Origin: Paraburkholderia fynbosensis
GTDB lineage: Bacteria; Pseudomonadota; Gammaproteobacteria; Burkholderiales; Burkholderiaceae
Direction: 5' to 3'
Assembly (NCBI RefSeq): GCF_902859935.1
Contig: NZ_CADIKI010000002.1
Coordinates: forward strand, 124,001-188,000
DNA length: 64,000 nucleotides
In this document: in pieces, positions 41,137 to 50,252 of the stretch
Layout: every line of letters begins with the position of its first letter
Position numbering within the stretch: position 1 is the stretch's first letter
The notes under the pieces: model-generated
The model's input: the letters and a program-made list of their open reading frames with translations, nothing else
What the model was told of the DNA's origin: nothing
Databases searched by the model: none
Made by a program: the position numbers and the translations under genes

Positions 41137-41446
41137 CCGGCCGGTGCGCGGCTCGGACAAGGGTACAGAACAGAAGCCGCGAACGCCCGCGTGACAGTTC
41201 GCCATGCGCGTGAATCGCCACCCGAACGCTCCACGAAAATGCCCGCACGTCCGCACAACGCCGTGCAACCGCCCGAACCAGCGGCCACCGCCGCCCATAT
41301 GAAAAATGCGCACAAGCTTTGCGGGAATCGTCCTCCGCAATGCTGATAACAGTGTGAAGATAACTTCGTTGGGCGCGGCGGGGCGCGATGCTATCTTGCT
41401 TCCACTAACCGCTTGCGCGCCGTCAGGTGGCGCTTTGGAGGCAATC

Positions 41447-42160
41447 ATGCATTCCCCGCTCGCGCTGGTCCGCGACCCCTCGGCCGACCTCGATGCGTTG
41501 CCGCGTGCCGCCGAACCCTTCGATGCGCTGGAACATCTGGTCGGCGTCAACCTCGCCCGCTTGCGCGCCGAACGGCAACTGTCGCTCGATGCGCTGGCCC
41601 GCGCGTCCGGCGTGTCGCGTGCGATGCTCGCGCAGATCGAATCGGCGCGCAGCGTGCCGTCCATCAAGGTGCTGTGCAAGGTGGCGGCGGCGTTGAAGGT
41701 GTCGGTGGCAGCGTTCTTGCGGCGTCACGCGACCAACGGCTTCGAGCATCTGCCCGCGGAGCGCTCGACGCGCGTCGTCAGTGCGAACGGGCGCTATTCG
41801 GCCCGGCCGCTTTATCCCGATGCCGAACCGGCTGCCGCCGAGTTTCACGAGTTGCGTATCGCACCGTTGCACACCGAAGCCGGCACCCGCCGTGCGCCGG
41901 GCACGACGGTCAACCTGGTGGTTAGCGAAGGCACGCTGGAAGTCAGCGTGCACGACCAGCGCCAGTTGCTCGCGACCGGCGACGCGATCGTATTCGACGC
42001 CGACCAGCCGCATAGTCTGCGCAATCCGGGCGACACCGAAGCGCGCGCGTTTCGCGTGACGCTGAACGCGGAGACGCCGCCGCGCTGGGACGTCCCGGCG
42101 CAGCACGAAGCGCGGCACGAAGCACGCCACGCCACCCCGCGCGAAACCGCGCCGGTCTGA
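41447..42160 (+). CDS. XRE-family regulator with C-terminal cupin domain
   Basis: A 237-residue regulator: a helix-turn-helix at about residues 35-90 (LARLRAERQLSLDALARASG), then a cupin at about 150-215 (TTVNLVVSEGTLEVSV, ATGDAIVFDADQPHSLRN). Such proteins sense a small ligand through the cupin. The ATG at 41447 follows TTGGAGG. The C-terminus has a short HEAR repeat. It ends 120 bases before the FMN riboswitch but is unlikely to share its control. Its target is unknown. Confidence 0.9.
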   Translation: MHSPLALVRDPSADLDALPRAAEPFDALEHLVGVNLARLRAERQLSLDALARASGVSRAMLAQIESARSVPSIKVLCKVAAALKVSVAAFLRRHATNGFEHLPAERSTRVVSANGRYSARPLYPDAEPAAAEFHELRIAPLHTEAGTRRAPGTTVNLVVSEGTLEVSVHDQRQLLATGDAIVFDADQPHSLRNPGDTEARAFRVTLNAETPPRWDVPAQHEARHEARHATPRETAPV

Positions 42161-42280
42161 TTGCATTTCCCCGATGCAGGCGCCTCGCGTTGGAGCCTCC
42201 ATCGGACCAGTAGGGTTGCGCTGCAGGTCTCGCGCGACTGTTGTATGCTTCGCCAGCCGGTCGATCCGGCAATCAGTGCG

Positions 42281-42455
42281 TCTTCAGGGCGGGGCGAAAT
42301 TCCCCACCGGCGGTAGGCCGGCACAGCGCGAGAGCGTGAGCCGGTGAGCCCGCGAGCGCCCGCGTCGTGCGTCTTCGGAGTATCGGAGCGCCCAGCGGGG
42401 TCAGCAGATCTGGTGAGAAGCCAGAGCCGACGGTCAGAGTCCGGATGGAAGAAGA
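42281..42455 (+). promoter_or_regulatory. FMN riboswitch (RFN element)
   Basis: The element opens TCTTCAGGGC followed by GGGGCGAAATTCCCCACCGG and ends GTCCGGATGGAAGAAGA. AGAAGCCAGAGCCGACGG in the 3' part is another conserved block. A long variable stem lies in the middle, as is common in proteobacterial RFN elements. It sits 136 bases upstream of ribB, so FMN would repress ribB by premature termination or by masking its ribosome site. Confidence 0.95.
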
Positions 42456-42590
42456 TGTGCAGATAGTCATGTGCGTGTCCGTGGCGCCGCCCTTGGTTGG
42501 GGCGAGCGTGAGCGTCGCTTAGCGCGGCGCCCGACGGCGCGTCGTTGTCTGTTTGCAATGCCCTGAAACGTTTTTCGCCCCACTTTTGCG

Positions 42591-43322
42591 ATGAGCGTTT
42601 CAACTATGTCCTTTGCTGCCTTTCCTGCTCCGTCGACGTTTGCGCCCGACGCGTCCGCCGATCTCCCGCTGCTCGACGCCGAAGTTCCGCCGCGTATCGC
42701 CGCCGCATTGCAAGCGATGCGCGATGGCCGCGCCGTCGTTCTGCAAGACGACCACGACCGCGAGAACGAAGCCGATCTGATCGTGTCGGCCGAGCGTCTT
42801 TCCGTCGAAACCATGGCCTTGCTGATCCGCGAATGCAGCGGCATCGTTTGCCTGTGCCTGCCCGACGACAAGATCCGCGCGCTCGAACTGCCGCCGATGG
42901 CCGTCAACAACGAAAGCCGTCACGGCACCGCGTTCACGGTGTCGATCGAAGCACGCGAGGGCGTCACCACCGGCGTGTCCGCGCTCGATCGCGTGACGAC
43001 GATTAGCGCGGCGATCGCCGATCACGCGAAGCCCGCCGACATCGTGCGTCCGGGCCACGTGTTTCCGTTGCGGGCGATGCCCGGCGGCGTGCTGGCGCGC
43101 CGCGGCCACACCGAAGGCACGGTGGACCTCGCGATTCTCGCGGGTCTGAAGCCGGCCGGCGTGCTGTGCGAACTGATGAACGCGGACGGCACGATGACGC
43201 GCGGCGCGGACGTCGAGCGCTTCGCCGCGCAACACAATCTGCCGATGCTGACGATTGCCGAACTCGTCGAGTTTCGTGAGGCGCTGGCGCAGGCGCGCGA
43301 ATGCGTCGCCGACGAAGCGTGA
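42591..43322 (+). CDS. ribB: 3,4-dihydroxy-2-butanone 4-phosphate synthase
   Basis: Makes the four-carbon precursor of riboflavin from ribulose 5-phosphate. The 243-residue protein has the acidic metal motif [12 protein letters not shown], and the later [18 protein letters not shown] and [12 protein letters not shown]. No GTP cyclohydrolase II domain follows, so it is RibB alone. The ATG at 42591 is used, but one at 42606 is equally possible. An FMN riboswitch lies upstream; a terminator follows. Confidence 0.96.
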   Translation: MSVSTMSFAAFPAPSTFAPDASADLPLLDAEVPPRIAAALQAMRDGRAVVLQDDHDRENEADLIVSAERLSVETMALLIRECSGIVCLCLPDDKIRALELPPMAVNNESRHGTAFTVSIEAREGVTTGVSALDRVTTISAAIADHAKPADIVRPGHVFPLRAMPGGVLARRGHTEGTVDLAILAGLKPAGVLCELMNADGTMTRGADVERFAAQHNLPMLTIAELVEFREALAQARECVADEA

Positions 43323-43376
43323 GATGCGACGCGCGTCGCGTCGTGTTGGTGTGACGTGACGAGTGCTGCAAAAACG

Positions 43377-43409
43377 AAAGGCCGGTTCTGTCCCGAACCG
43401 GCCTTTTTT
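43377..43409 (+). terminator. Terminator after ribB
   Basis: GGCCGGTTC / GAACCGGCC stem flanked by A's and a six-base T-run. Confidence 0.9.
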
Positions 43410-43481
43410 GTCGGCGCCGCTTGAGTCGAAGCTGGCGGCGCCTGCACCACGCTACATGACGCGTTCTGTCACGCCAGTCCG

Positions 43482-44168
43482 CTACGACTGCACGTCGGCG
43501 AACTCTCCGCGCACTCCAGCTTCGATCAGCGCAGGCAGTTCATCCATGTGCCTCATGATGCGCGTCATGCCCATCTTGCGCAGCGCGTCCGCATAGCCGT
43601 CGGGGATATGGCTCGCGCCGACGAAGGCGATCGTCTTCATGCCCGCCGAGCGCGCCGCGTTCAGACCGGCGATGCTGTCCTCGACGACGACGCAGCGCGA
43701 CGGCTCCACGCCGAGCGTTTGCGCCGCGAACAGATAGACGTCCGGATAGGGCTTCGGCCGCGCCACCTGTTCGGCGCTGAAAATCCGCTCGCCGAAAATC
43801 TGTTGCAGACCCGCGCGCCGCACCGACGCGCTCACACGCGTCATGCGGCTGTTCGACACGACCGCGGCGGGCAGCGTCACGCGTTGCAAAGCCTCGCGCA
43901 CGCCGTTGATCGGACTCAGCGACGCCGCCAGTTCCAGCTCGACATTGTGTTCGATGGTGTCGAGAAAATTGGCGGGCAGCGTGATGTCGAAGGACTTCTC
44001 GATGCCTTCGAGAAAGCGTGACGTCTGCTGGCCAAACGCGGTTTTGACGACGGGCTCGAAGTCGAGGCCGGGAAAGGCCACGGTGAGCGTTTCGAACATC
44101 ACGCGGTCGGCGATGACTTCGCTATCGACGAGCACGCCGTCGCAATCACAGATGAGGTGGTCGATCAT
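43482..44168 (-). CDS. HAD-superfamily phosphatase, YieH-like
   Basis: A 228-residue HAD hydrolase with the nucleophile motif DCDGVLVDSE (D8, D10) and the later RPKPYPDVYLFAAQTLG and VVEDSIAGLNAARSAGM motifs. The sequence is nearest to beta-phosphoglucomutase-like phosphatases such as E. coli YieH (6-phosphogluconate phosphatase). The ATG at 44168 is the family start. It lies downstream of glpK on the same strand, 262 bases away, so a shared role with glycerol metabolism is possible but unproven. Confidence 0.88.
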   Translation of the reverse strand: MIDHLICDCDGVLVDSEVIADRVMFETLTVAFPGLDFEPVVKTAFGQQTSRFLEGIEKSFDITLPANFLDTIEHNVELELAASLSPINGVREALQRVTLPAAVVSNSRMTRVSASVRRAGLQQIFGERIFSAEQVARPKPYPDVYLFAAQTLGVEPSRCVVVEDSIAGLNAARSAGMKTIAFVGASHIPDGYADALRKMGMTRIMRHMDELPALIEAGVRGEFADVQS

Positions 44169-44430
44169 GCCTGGAAACGGAAAGCGGGGAACGCGGGAGC
44201 AGGATGGTGGCAAGCTCGGGCGCGCAGAGTGAAAGCGTCATGATACGTGCTTTCAATCTCTGCGCAGCAGGATGCCGCGGGTGATCGGTGAAGCCGCCGA
44301 ATGGGCGGCGTCGCGCTGGCGAGCGCGGGTTGGCGGCGAAACAACGGGCGGGATACTGGCGTACTCAGGTGCTCAGACCACTCGGGTGCTGACGCTTGCG
44401 AGGGGCACTCAGCTGCCCGCGCCAGCGCAC

Positions 44431-45930
44431 TCAGTGCATATCCGCCCACGCCTTTGCGGCGCGGACCGCGCGTTGCCAGCCGTCGAGACAGGCCTTGACT
44501 TCAGTGTGCGGCAACGCCGGTGTGAAGCGGCGCTCGAGCTTCCACTGCTGCTGCAGTTCGTCGACGTCCTTCCAGTAGCCGACCGCGAGACCGGCGAGAT
44601 ACGCCGCGCCCAAGGCGGTCGTTTCCGGCACCTTCGGGCGCACCGCGTCGACGCCGAGAATGTCCGCCTGGAATTGCATCAGCAGATTGTTCGCGCAGGC
44701 GCCGCCGTCCACGCGCAATTCGCCGATGCGAATGCCGGAGTCCGCTTCCATCGCCTGCAGCACGTCGAGCGACTGGTAGGCGATCGAGTCGAGCGCGGCG
44801 CGTGCGATATGCGCCGAGCTCGTGCCGCGCGTCACGCCGAACAGCGTGCCGCGTGCATGCGCGTTCCAGTGCGGCGCGCCAAGGCCGGCGAAGGCGGGCA
44901 CCAGATACACGCCGTCGCAATGCGGCACGCCGCGCGCGAGCGTTTCGATCTCGGCGGCGTTCTTGATGATGCCCAGGCCGTCGCGCAGCCATTGCACCAC
45001 CGCGCCGCCGATGAAAATGCTGCCTTCGAGCGCGTAGTTGATCTTGTCGCCGATCTGCCACGCGATCGTGGTCACGAGATTGTTCTTCGATTCGATCGGC
45101 TTGTCGCCGGTGTTCATCACGAGAAAACAGCCGGTGCCGTAGGTGTTCTTCACCATGCCCGACTCCGTGCACATCTGGCCGAACAGCGCGGCGTGCTGAT
45201 CGCCGGCGATGCCCGCGAGCGGAATCTTCGACGCGAATACGGTGGTCTTGGTCGGCCCATACACTTCCGACGACGGCCGCACTTCCGGCAGCATGCTGCG
45301 CGGAATGTCGAGCGCGTCGAGCAGTTCGTCGTCCCATTGCAGCGTGTGGATGTTGAACAGCATCGTGCGCGACGCGTTGGTCACGTCGGTGACGTGCAGG
45401 CTGCCCTTGGTGAAGTTCCACACGAGCCAGCTGTCGACCGTGCCGAACGCGAGGCGCCCTTGCCGCGCTTTTTCGCGCGCGCCTTCGACGTTGTCGAGAA
45501 TCCAGCGGATCTTGGTCGCCGAGAAATACGAGTCGATCGGCAGGCCGGTTTTCGCGCGGACCTTGTCTGCGAGCCCTTGCTCCTTGAGCTGGTCGCAGAA
45601 ATCGGCGGTGCGCCGGTCCTGCCATACGATCGCGTTGTAGACCGGGTGGCCGGTTTCGCGATCCCACACGATGGTGGTTTCGCGTTGATTGGTGATGCCG
45701 ATCGCGGCGATCGAGGTGCCGTTCATGCCGGCGCGCGTCACGGCTTCGGCGGCGACGCCGGCCTGGGTCGACCAGATTTCCTGCGGGTCGTGCTCGACCC
45801 AGCCGGGGTGCGGATAGATTTGCTGGAATTCTTTCTGGGCGATCGACACGACATTGCCGAGCCGGTCGAACAGCATTGCACGCGAGCTGGTGGTGCCCTG
45901 GTCAAGCGCGAGGATGTACTGATCCTGCAT
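44431..45930 (-). CDS. glpK: Glycerol kinase
   Basis: Phosphorylates glycerol to glycerol 3-phosphate. The 499-residue FGGY kinase opens [19 protein letters not shown] and contains the family signature [14 protein letters not shown]. It lies upstream of the HAD gene and downstream of glpD on the minus strand (172-base gap). No glpF aquaporin gene is seen next to it. Confidence 0.97.
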   Translation of the reverse strand: MQDQYILALDQGTTSSRAMLFDRLGNVVSIAQKEFQQIYPHPGWVEHDPQEIWSTQAGVAAEAVTRAGMNGTSIAAIGITNQRETTIVWDRETGHPVYNAIVWQDRRTADFCDQLKEQGLADKVRAKTGLPIDSYFSATKIRWILDNVEGAREKARQGRLAFGTVDSWLVWNFTKGSLHVTDVTNASRTMLFNIHTLQWDDELLDALDIPRSMLPEVRPSSEVYGPTKTTVFASKIPLAGIAGDQHAALFGQMCTESGMVKNTYGTGCFLVMNTGDKPIESKNNLVTTIAWQIGDKINYALEGSIFIGGAVVQWLRDGLGIIKNAAEIETLARGVPHCDGVYLVPAFAGLGAPHWNAHARGTLFGVTRGTSSAHIARAALDSIAYQSLDVLQAMEADSGIRIGELRVDGGACANNLLMQFQADILGVDAVRPKVPETTALGAAYLAGLAVGYWKDVDELQQQWKLERRFTPALPHTEVKACLDGWQRAVRAAKAWADMH

Positions 45931-46102
45931 TGTCTCTTCTCCATGCGTGGGCGATTCCCCGGCCTGCCTGCCGACGCCGGGAGCCGCCTGTTGTTTTAGC
46001 CGGGCTGCAATCGTGGATGAGATTGTGCGGCCCGCGCCGGTCCAGCCGAAAGGGGGGAGTTGACCGCAGGCCGAGCCGGTCTTCGCAGACTATGCGTGCA
46101 GT

Positions 46103-47632
46103 CTATGCGCTTTGCCGCGCGGGTTCGCGGGCGAACCAGGCGTCGATGTCGTGCGTGATCGACGCGAGCGTGCCCGGCTCGACGTGCAGCCCGAGTTTCG
46201 AACGGCGCCACAGCACGTCCTGGGCGCTGCGCGCCCATTCGGTGTCGCACAGGTACGTCAGTTCGGCTTCGAAGAGACCCGGCGCGAACGCCCGGCCGAG
46301 ATCGGCCACCGAGCGCGCTTCGCCGATCACCCGTGTGGCGCGCGTGCCATAGGCGCGCGCGAGCCGGTGCGCCAGCTCGGCCGGCAACCACGCATGCTGC
46401 TGCCTGAAGCCGGCGAGGAAGCGGTCGAAGTCCGCGCGCGGAATATCGCCGCCCGGCAACGTCGCGCCGACGGTCCACGCGGGCGCGCCATTGTGCAACG
46501 CCTGCGCGAGCGTGTCGACGGCTTGCTCCGCGAGCTTGCGAAAGGTCGTGATCTTGCCGCCGAACACCGACAGAAGCGGCGCTTCGCCCGCGGGCGCGTC
46601 GAGTTCGAGCGAGTAATCGCGCGTGACTGCCGACGGGTTGTCCGCGCCTTCGTCTTCGAGCAACGGACGCACGCCCGAATAGGTCCAGCGCACGTCGGCC
46701 GGCGAGATCTTCTGTTTGAAGTAGCGGTTGATCGAGTCGCACAGATACTGCGTTTCGCCGGCGTCGATCGCCACTTGCGACGGGTCGCCGCGATATTCGA
46801 GGTCGGTCGTGCCGATCAGCGTGTAATCGCCTTCGTACGGAATCGCGAAGATGATCCGCTTGTCGGGGTTCTGGAAGATGTACGCGTGGTCGTGTTCGAA
46901 CAGGCGCCGCGTGACGATATGGCTGCCTTTTACGAGGCGGACACTGTGCGATGCCTGGCGGCCGAGCGCGCCCTGCAGCAGTTCGCCGACCCATGGGCCC
47001 GCGGCGTTCGCGATCGAGGCAGCGCGTACGTCGAGGGTGGTGCCGTCGGCGCGCCGCAGTTGCGCGCGCCATTCACCGCCCGCGCGCACCGCGCTGACGA
47101 GCTTCGTGCGCGTCAGAATCGTTGCGCCGTGTTCCTGCGCGTCGAGTGCGTTCAGCACGACCAGACGCGCGTCGTTGACCCAGCCGTCCGAATACACGAA
47201 ACCGCGTTTGATCGAGTCGATCAGCGGCGCGCCGGCCGGATGCCTGCGCATCGAGATGCCGCGCGAACCGGGCAGCAATTCGCGTTTGGCGAGATGGTCG
47301 TACAGAAACAGCCCCGCCCGGATCAGCCAGGCCGGGCGCAGATCGGGCATGTGCGGCATCACGAAGCGCAGCGGCCACATGATGTGCGGCGCGGCGCGCA
47401 GCAGTGTTTCGCGCTCCTGCAGCGCTTTGCGCACCAGGCCGAACTCGCGGTATTCGAGGTAGCGCAGGCCGCCGTGGATCAGCTTGGTGCTGGCCGACGA
47501 CGTATGCGCGGCCAGATCGTCCTGTTCGCAGAGCAGCACCGACAGGCCGCGACCGGCCGCATCGCGTGCGATGCCTGCGCCGTTGATCCCGCCGCCAACG
47601 ACGAGCAAATCGTATCTCGAGCCTTGCGTCAC
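46103..47632 (-). CDS. glpD: Aerobic glycerol-3-phosphate dehydrogenase
   Basis: A membrane-associated FAD enzyme passing electrons from glycerol 3-phosphate to quinone. In the 509-residue protein RYDLLVVGGGINGAGIARDA is the FAD motif and STKLIHGGLRYLEYREF follows. The start is a GTG at 47632 with CAGGGGA about 10 bases upstream; longer frames reach across the operator region and are rejected. It is transcribed toward glpK. GlpR-type operator sites lie 60 bases before its start. Confidence 0.95.
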   Translation of the reverse strand: MTQGSRYDLLVVGGGINGAGIARDAAGRGLSVLLCEQDDLAAHTSSASTKLIHGGLRYLEYREFGLVRKALQERETLLRAAPHIMWPLRFVMPHMPDLRPAWLIRAGLFLYDHLAKRELLPGSRGISMRRHPAGAPLIDSIKRGFVYSDGWVNDARLVVLNALDAQEHGATILTRTKLVSAVRAGGEWRAQLRRADGTTLDVRAASIANAAGPWVGELLQGALGRQASHSVRLVKGSHIVTRRLFEHDHAYIFQNPDKRIIFAIPYEGDYTLIGTTDLEYRGDPSQVAIDAGETQYLCDSINRYFKQKISPADVRWTYSGVRPLLEDEGADNPSAVTRDYSLELDAPAGEAPLLSVFGGKITTFRKLAEQAVDTLAQALHNGAPAWTVGATLPGGDIPRADFDRFLAGFRQQHAWLPAELAHRLARAYGTRATRVIGEARSVADLGRAFAPGLFEAELTYLCDTEWARSAQDVLWRRSKLGLHVEPGTLASITHDIDAWFAREPARQSA

Positions 47633-47690
47633 CTGCTGTGTCCCCTGCGTTGCGCTTGAAAGTCGTATGGAAGCCGGCCGAACAGACTGT

Positions 47691-47736
47691 GTTCGTTTTC
47701 GAACTTTAATGAACATATTCGAAAAAGTAAAGTTCG
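47691..47736. promoter_or_regulatory. GlpR-type operator cluster upstream of glpD
   Basis: GTTCGTTTTCGAAC (47691-47704) is a perfect inverted repeat matching the core of E. coli glp operators (TGTTCG...CGAACA). GAACATATTCG (47711-47721) and GTTCG (47732-47736) add further half-sites. It sits 59 bases upstream of the glpD start, and a glpR gene is 1.5 kb away. Confidence 0.7.
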
Positions 47737-47832
47737 CTTTATCTGAACGCGCCTTACCCGAACGGCCAAGGGTGTGGCGCAATGGGCGGCCACGGACGAT
47801 ACTCTCGGCAGTAGCCATTTCGAGGTGAATGA

Positions 47833-48207
47833 ATGCGTGGACTTTTGATGATCGGCGCCGCCGCGCTTCTCACGGGGTGCGTCAGCTCGCCGAGCCTGAC
47901 GGGGACGATGGGTGCGCCGTCGTTCGAAGCGTTGCAGCGGATGTGCACGGCGCAACCCGTCGACTATGGCAAGGATGCGCAAGGCGTCTACGCGGCGCTA
48001 TTCGACGCCTATGTGGCGAACCGGCGCGGCGCGTTGTCGAAGGACGATTTCTGCGCGTTCCAGGCCGCCATCGCCCAGCGTCATGCGAGCGAAGGTATGA
48101 GCGCCGATCCGCACGCGCGCAATCAGTGGGTCGAGTTTTTCACCGCCCAACGGGCCAAGGCGCTGAGCTGGCGCGCGGCGGTCGATCCGACCTTGCGCAG
48201 CGGTTGA
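47833..48207 (+). CDS. Small predicted lipoprotein
   Basis: A 124-residue protein. The lipobox LLTGC (C16) follows a hydrophobic core, so it is probably lipidated. The mature part contains GAPSFEALQRMCTAQPVDYG and is mainly helical. GAGGTG precedes the ATG. It is divergent from glpD, whose operator region may also cover its promoter. I do not recognise the family. Confidence 0.8.
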   Translation: MRGLLMIGAAALLTGCVSSPSLTGTMGAPSFEALQRMCTAQPVDYGKDAQGVYAALFDAYVANRRGALSKDDFCAFQAAIAQRHASEGMSADPHARNQWVEFFTAQRAKALSWRAAVDPTLRSG

Positions 48208-48405
48208 GCGGGGTCGTATTGCGTTTTCCTCTCCGCGCAGGCGGGCGCGTGGGCCGCTATCTCTAACCGGGTGGGGTAATGGGGCGGCGGCGGTTCGCGC
48301 ATCGTCGCAAGGCTCGCGCGCCGGGTGTGGCGAACGCATCTGCCCGCCAAGCCTTGAGTCAAGTCGCTGGGCGGAATTGCCGAATGCCGTTCGCGGGAAA
48401 GCGAT

Positions 48406-48456
48406 GTTGACAGGCGCGAGGGCCGAAGGTCCGTCGCGCCAATTCATCGTGTCAAC
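48406..48456. repeat. Three-stage inverted repeat in gene-free region
   Basis: Nested stems GTTGACA / TGTCAAC, GGCGCGA / TCGCGCC and GGGCC / GGTCC, with a GAA loop, form a long hairpin interrupted by a bulge of AATTCATCG. There is no T-run. The surrounding 434 bases (48208-48641) hold no recognisable gene. Confidence 0.6.
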
Positions 48457-48641
48457 GAGTCGGGCACGACGACGCGGCAACGCGGCCTCTTGACCGGCTG
48501 CCCGGTCCGGCTTCGTTAAGAGGCGTAGAAAATACGAGGCAATCGACAGGGAGCGAGGGCGTACGAACTGTGTACGACGCACCCTGCCGTCATTGCAAGA
48601 CCGCGCGTCGGCTGCAAAAACAGCGACACGCTTTCGCGACA

Positions 48642-48839
48642 TCAGGAAAAACGCTTGATAGCCCGCAGTGCCTCATCGCCGGTTTCCGTCACACGCCATT
48701 GTTCGTTGCCCGACGCGAGTCGTTCGAGTTGTACCAACTGGCGTTCCAGCAGCGCGTCGAGTTCTTCTCGGCCCATGTCGACCTGATTAGGGGCGTCCTT
48801 GACGAGCAACAACGTGGCGAATTCATGCGGACTCAGCAT
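48642..48839 (-). CDS. Small winged-helix-like protein, 65 residues
   Basis: The sequence MLSPHEFATLLLVKDAP then DELDALLERQLVQLE-like text and QWRVTETGDEALRAIKRF resembles a small winged helix without a partner domain. The ATG at 48839 follows GGAGAG; in-frame starts at 48851 or earlier are possible. It lies upstream of nothing obvious on its strand and about 300 bases from glpR. The function is unknown. Confidence 0.65.
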   Translation of the reverse strand: MLSPHEFATLLLVKDAPNQVDMGREELDALLERQLVQLERLASGNEQWRVTETGDEALRAIKRFS

Positions 48840-49144
48840 CGTTCTCTCCATGTCAAGCAAACGCGGACGGCCTTGCCGGCGACTGGCGAGATGCCAGTGA
48901 AGTCCGCTAGAGGATCAGGCGGGAAGTACGGCTCACACAACACAACCACGCAACCGGCGCTACGCAGAATGCGCCACGCACAGCGGGAACTGGAGTGTAG
49001 TCAACCGCACGTTAAACGCCAAATGCGCCCCCGCAAATATTCCCTTTGACAATTGAGGGGCCCGGCGGCGGTTGGGAATAGCGGCCTGAATCTTGATTTC
49101 ACTCGAAGTTTTGTATGCGCTGCAGCATGGCGCAGAACGCATGG

Positions 49145-49924
49145 TTAATCCGCGATGTACACCTGACAGTTGGCCGCGGTGAGGGCTTCGAGCATCGGGG
49201 CGGCGGGTGCGGCATCGGTGAAGAGCGCATCGATCTGGTCGAGATGGCCTTGGCGGACCAGCGCCGGGCGGCCGAATTTCGAGCTGTCAGCCGCGAGGAA
49301 TACGGTGCGCGCATGCTGGATGATGGCCTCGGCCACGCGCACTTCACGGGTGTCGAAATCGCGCAGTGTGCCGTCCGTTTCGATACTGGAGGTGCCGATG
49401 ATCGCGAAATCCACCTTGAACTGACGGATGAAATCGATTGCGAGTTCGCCGACGATGCCCTTGTCCCAAGGCCGCACGATGCCGCCCGTCACCAGCACCT
49501 CGCAATCCGGATAGCCGCTCATCATGCTCGCGACGTTCAGATTGTTGGTGATCACCCGCAACCCGCGATGCCGGTTGAGTGCTCGAGCGACTTCCTCGGT
49601 CGTGGTGCCGAGGTTGATGAAGAGCGACGCCTGATCGGGAATGTGAGTGGCCACCAGCGCTGCGATGCGCCTCTTCTCGTCATGGAACATCCGCTGGCGT
49701 GCGGTGTACGAGACGTTCTCGGAACTGGTCGGCAGACTGGCGCCGCCGTGATAGCGGCGCAGCAGGTTCATGTCGGCAAGCCAGTTGACGTCGCGGCGGA
49801 TCGTTTGCGGCGTCACGTCGAAGTGCGCCGCGAGGTCGTCCACGGTCACGAAGCCGTCGCGTTGCACCCACTCCAGCAATTCCTGTTGCCGCGCATTGAG
49901 AGTGAGGCGGGGGTCTCGGGTCAT
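49145..49924 (-). CDS. glpR: DeoR-family repressor, GlpR
   Basis: A 259-residue DeoR protein. The N-terminal helix-turn-helix lies within LNARQQELLEWVQRDGFVTV and DVTPQTIRRDVNWLA. The sugar-phosphate-isomerase-like sensor domain has NLGTTTEEVARAL and GGIVRPWDKGIVG. Glycerol 3-phosphate is the family inducer. The neighbouring glpK and glpD and the operator-like sites before glpD support the GlpR assignment. The ATG at 49924 is the family start. Confidence 0.9.
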   Translation of the reverse strand: MTRDPRLTLNARQQELLEWVQRDGFVTVDDLAAHFDVTPQTIRRDVNWLADMNLLRRYHGGASLPTSSENVSYTARQRMFHDEKRRIAALVATHIPDQASLFINLGTTTEEVARALNRHRGLRVITNNLNVASMMSGYPDCEVLVTGGIVRPWDKGIVGELAIDFIRQFKVDFAIIGTSSIETDGTLRDFDTREVRVAEAIIQHARTVFLAADSSKFGRPALVRQGHLDQIDALFTDAAPAAPMLEALTAANCQVYIAD

Positions 49925-50114
49925 GTGTCTCGGGTCGTGGGATTTTATCGGGCGCTGCCCGCCGCCGGCGTGATGTGCCAAGCCGGAAACCGGGTCATGC
50001 GTGAACGGGATATGACTATTGTAAGACCATCAGTCCCCTTGTCCGTGAACTCGCGCGACATGCATAAGGCGCGCGAAGGCAATCGTCTGATCCATTCAGG
50101 CGCCAGGTGCATTT

Positions 50115-50133
50115 ATTCATTTGATAAATGAAT
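50115..50133. promoter_or_regulatory. AT-rich palindrome upstream of the gamma-glutamyltransferase gene
   Basis: ATTCATTTGATAAATGAAT is an 8-3-8 perfect palindrome in the 328-base divergent region between glpR and the GGT gene. The AT-rich arms make it more likely an operator than a terminator. It does not match the glp consensus, so another regulator is expected. Confidence 0.55.
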
Positions 50134-50252
50134 TTGTTTTTTGGGCCGGTTCGCGCTGCAATCCACGGTTTCGCGTTTTACCCTGTTTTCATGATTTCCC
50201 GCGTACCGGACGGCTTTCCTCGCTCCGGATCGCGCTTTCGAGAGTGTTCGAC

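Noticed and set aside
48570..49049. Plus-strand frame of 159 codons opposite the small winged-helix-like gene
   Set aside because: No ribosome site or domain, and the minus-strand gene has both a start signal and a plausible fold.
50115..50133. Palindrome as a transcription terminator
   Set aside because: The stem is almost entirely A/T and sits upstream of a gene in a divergent region, which suits an operator better.
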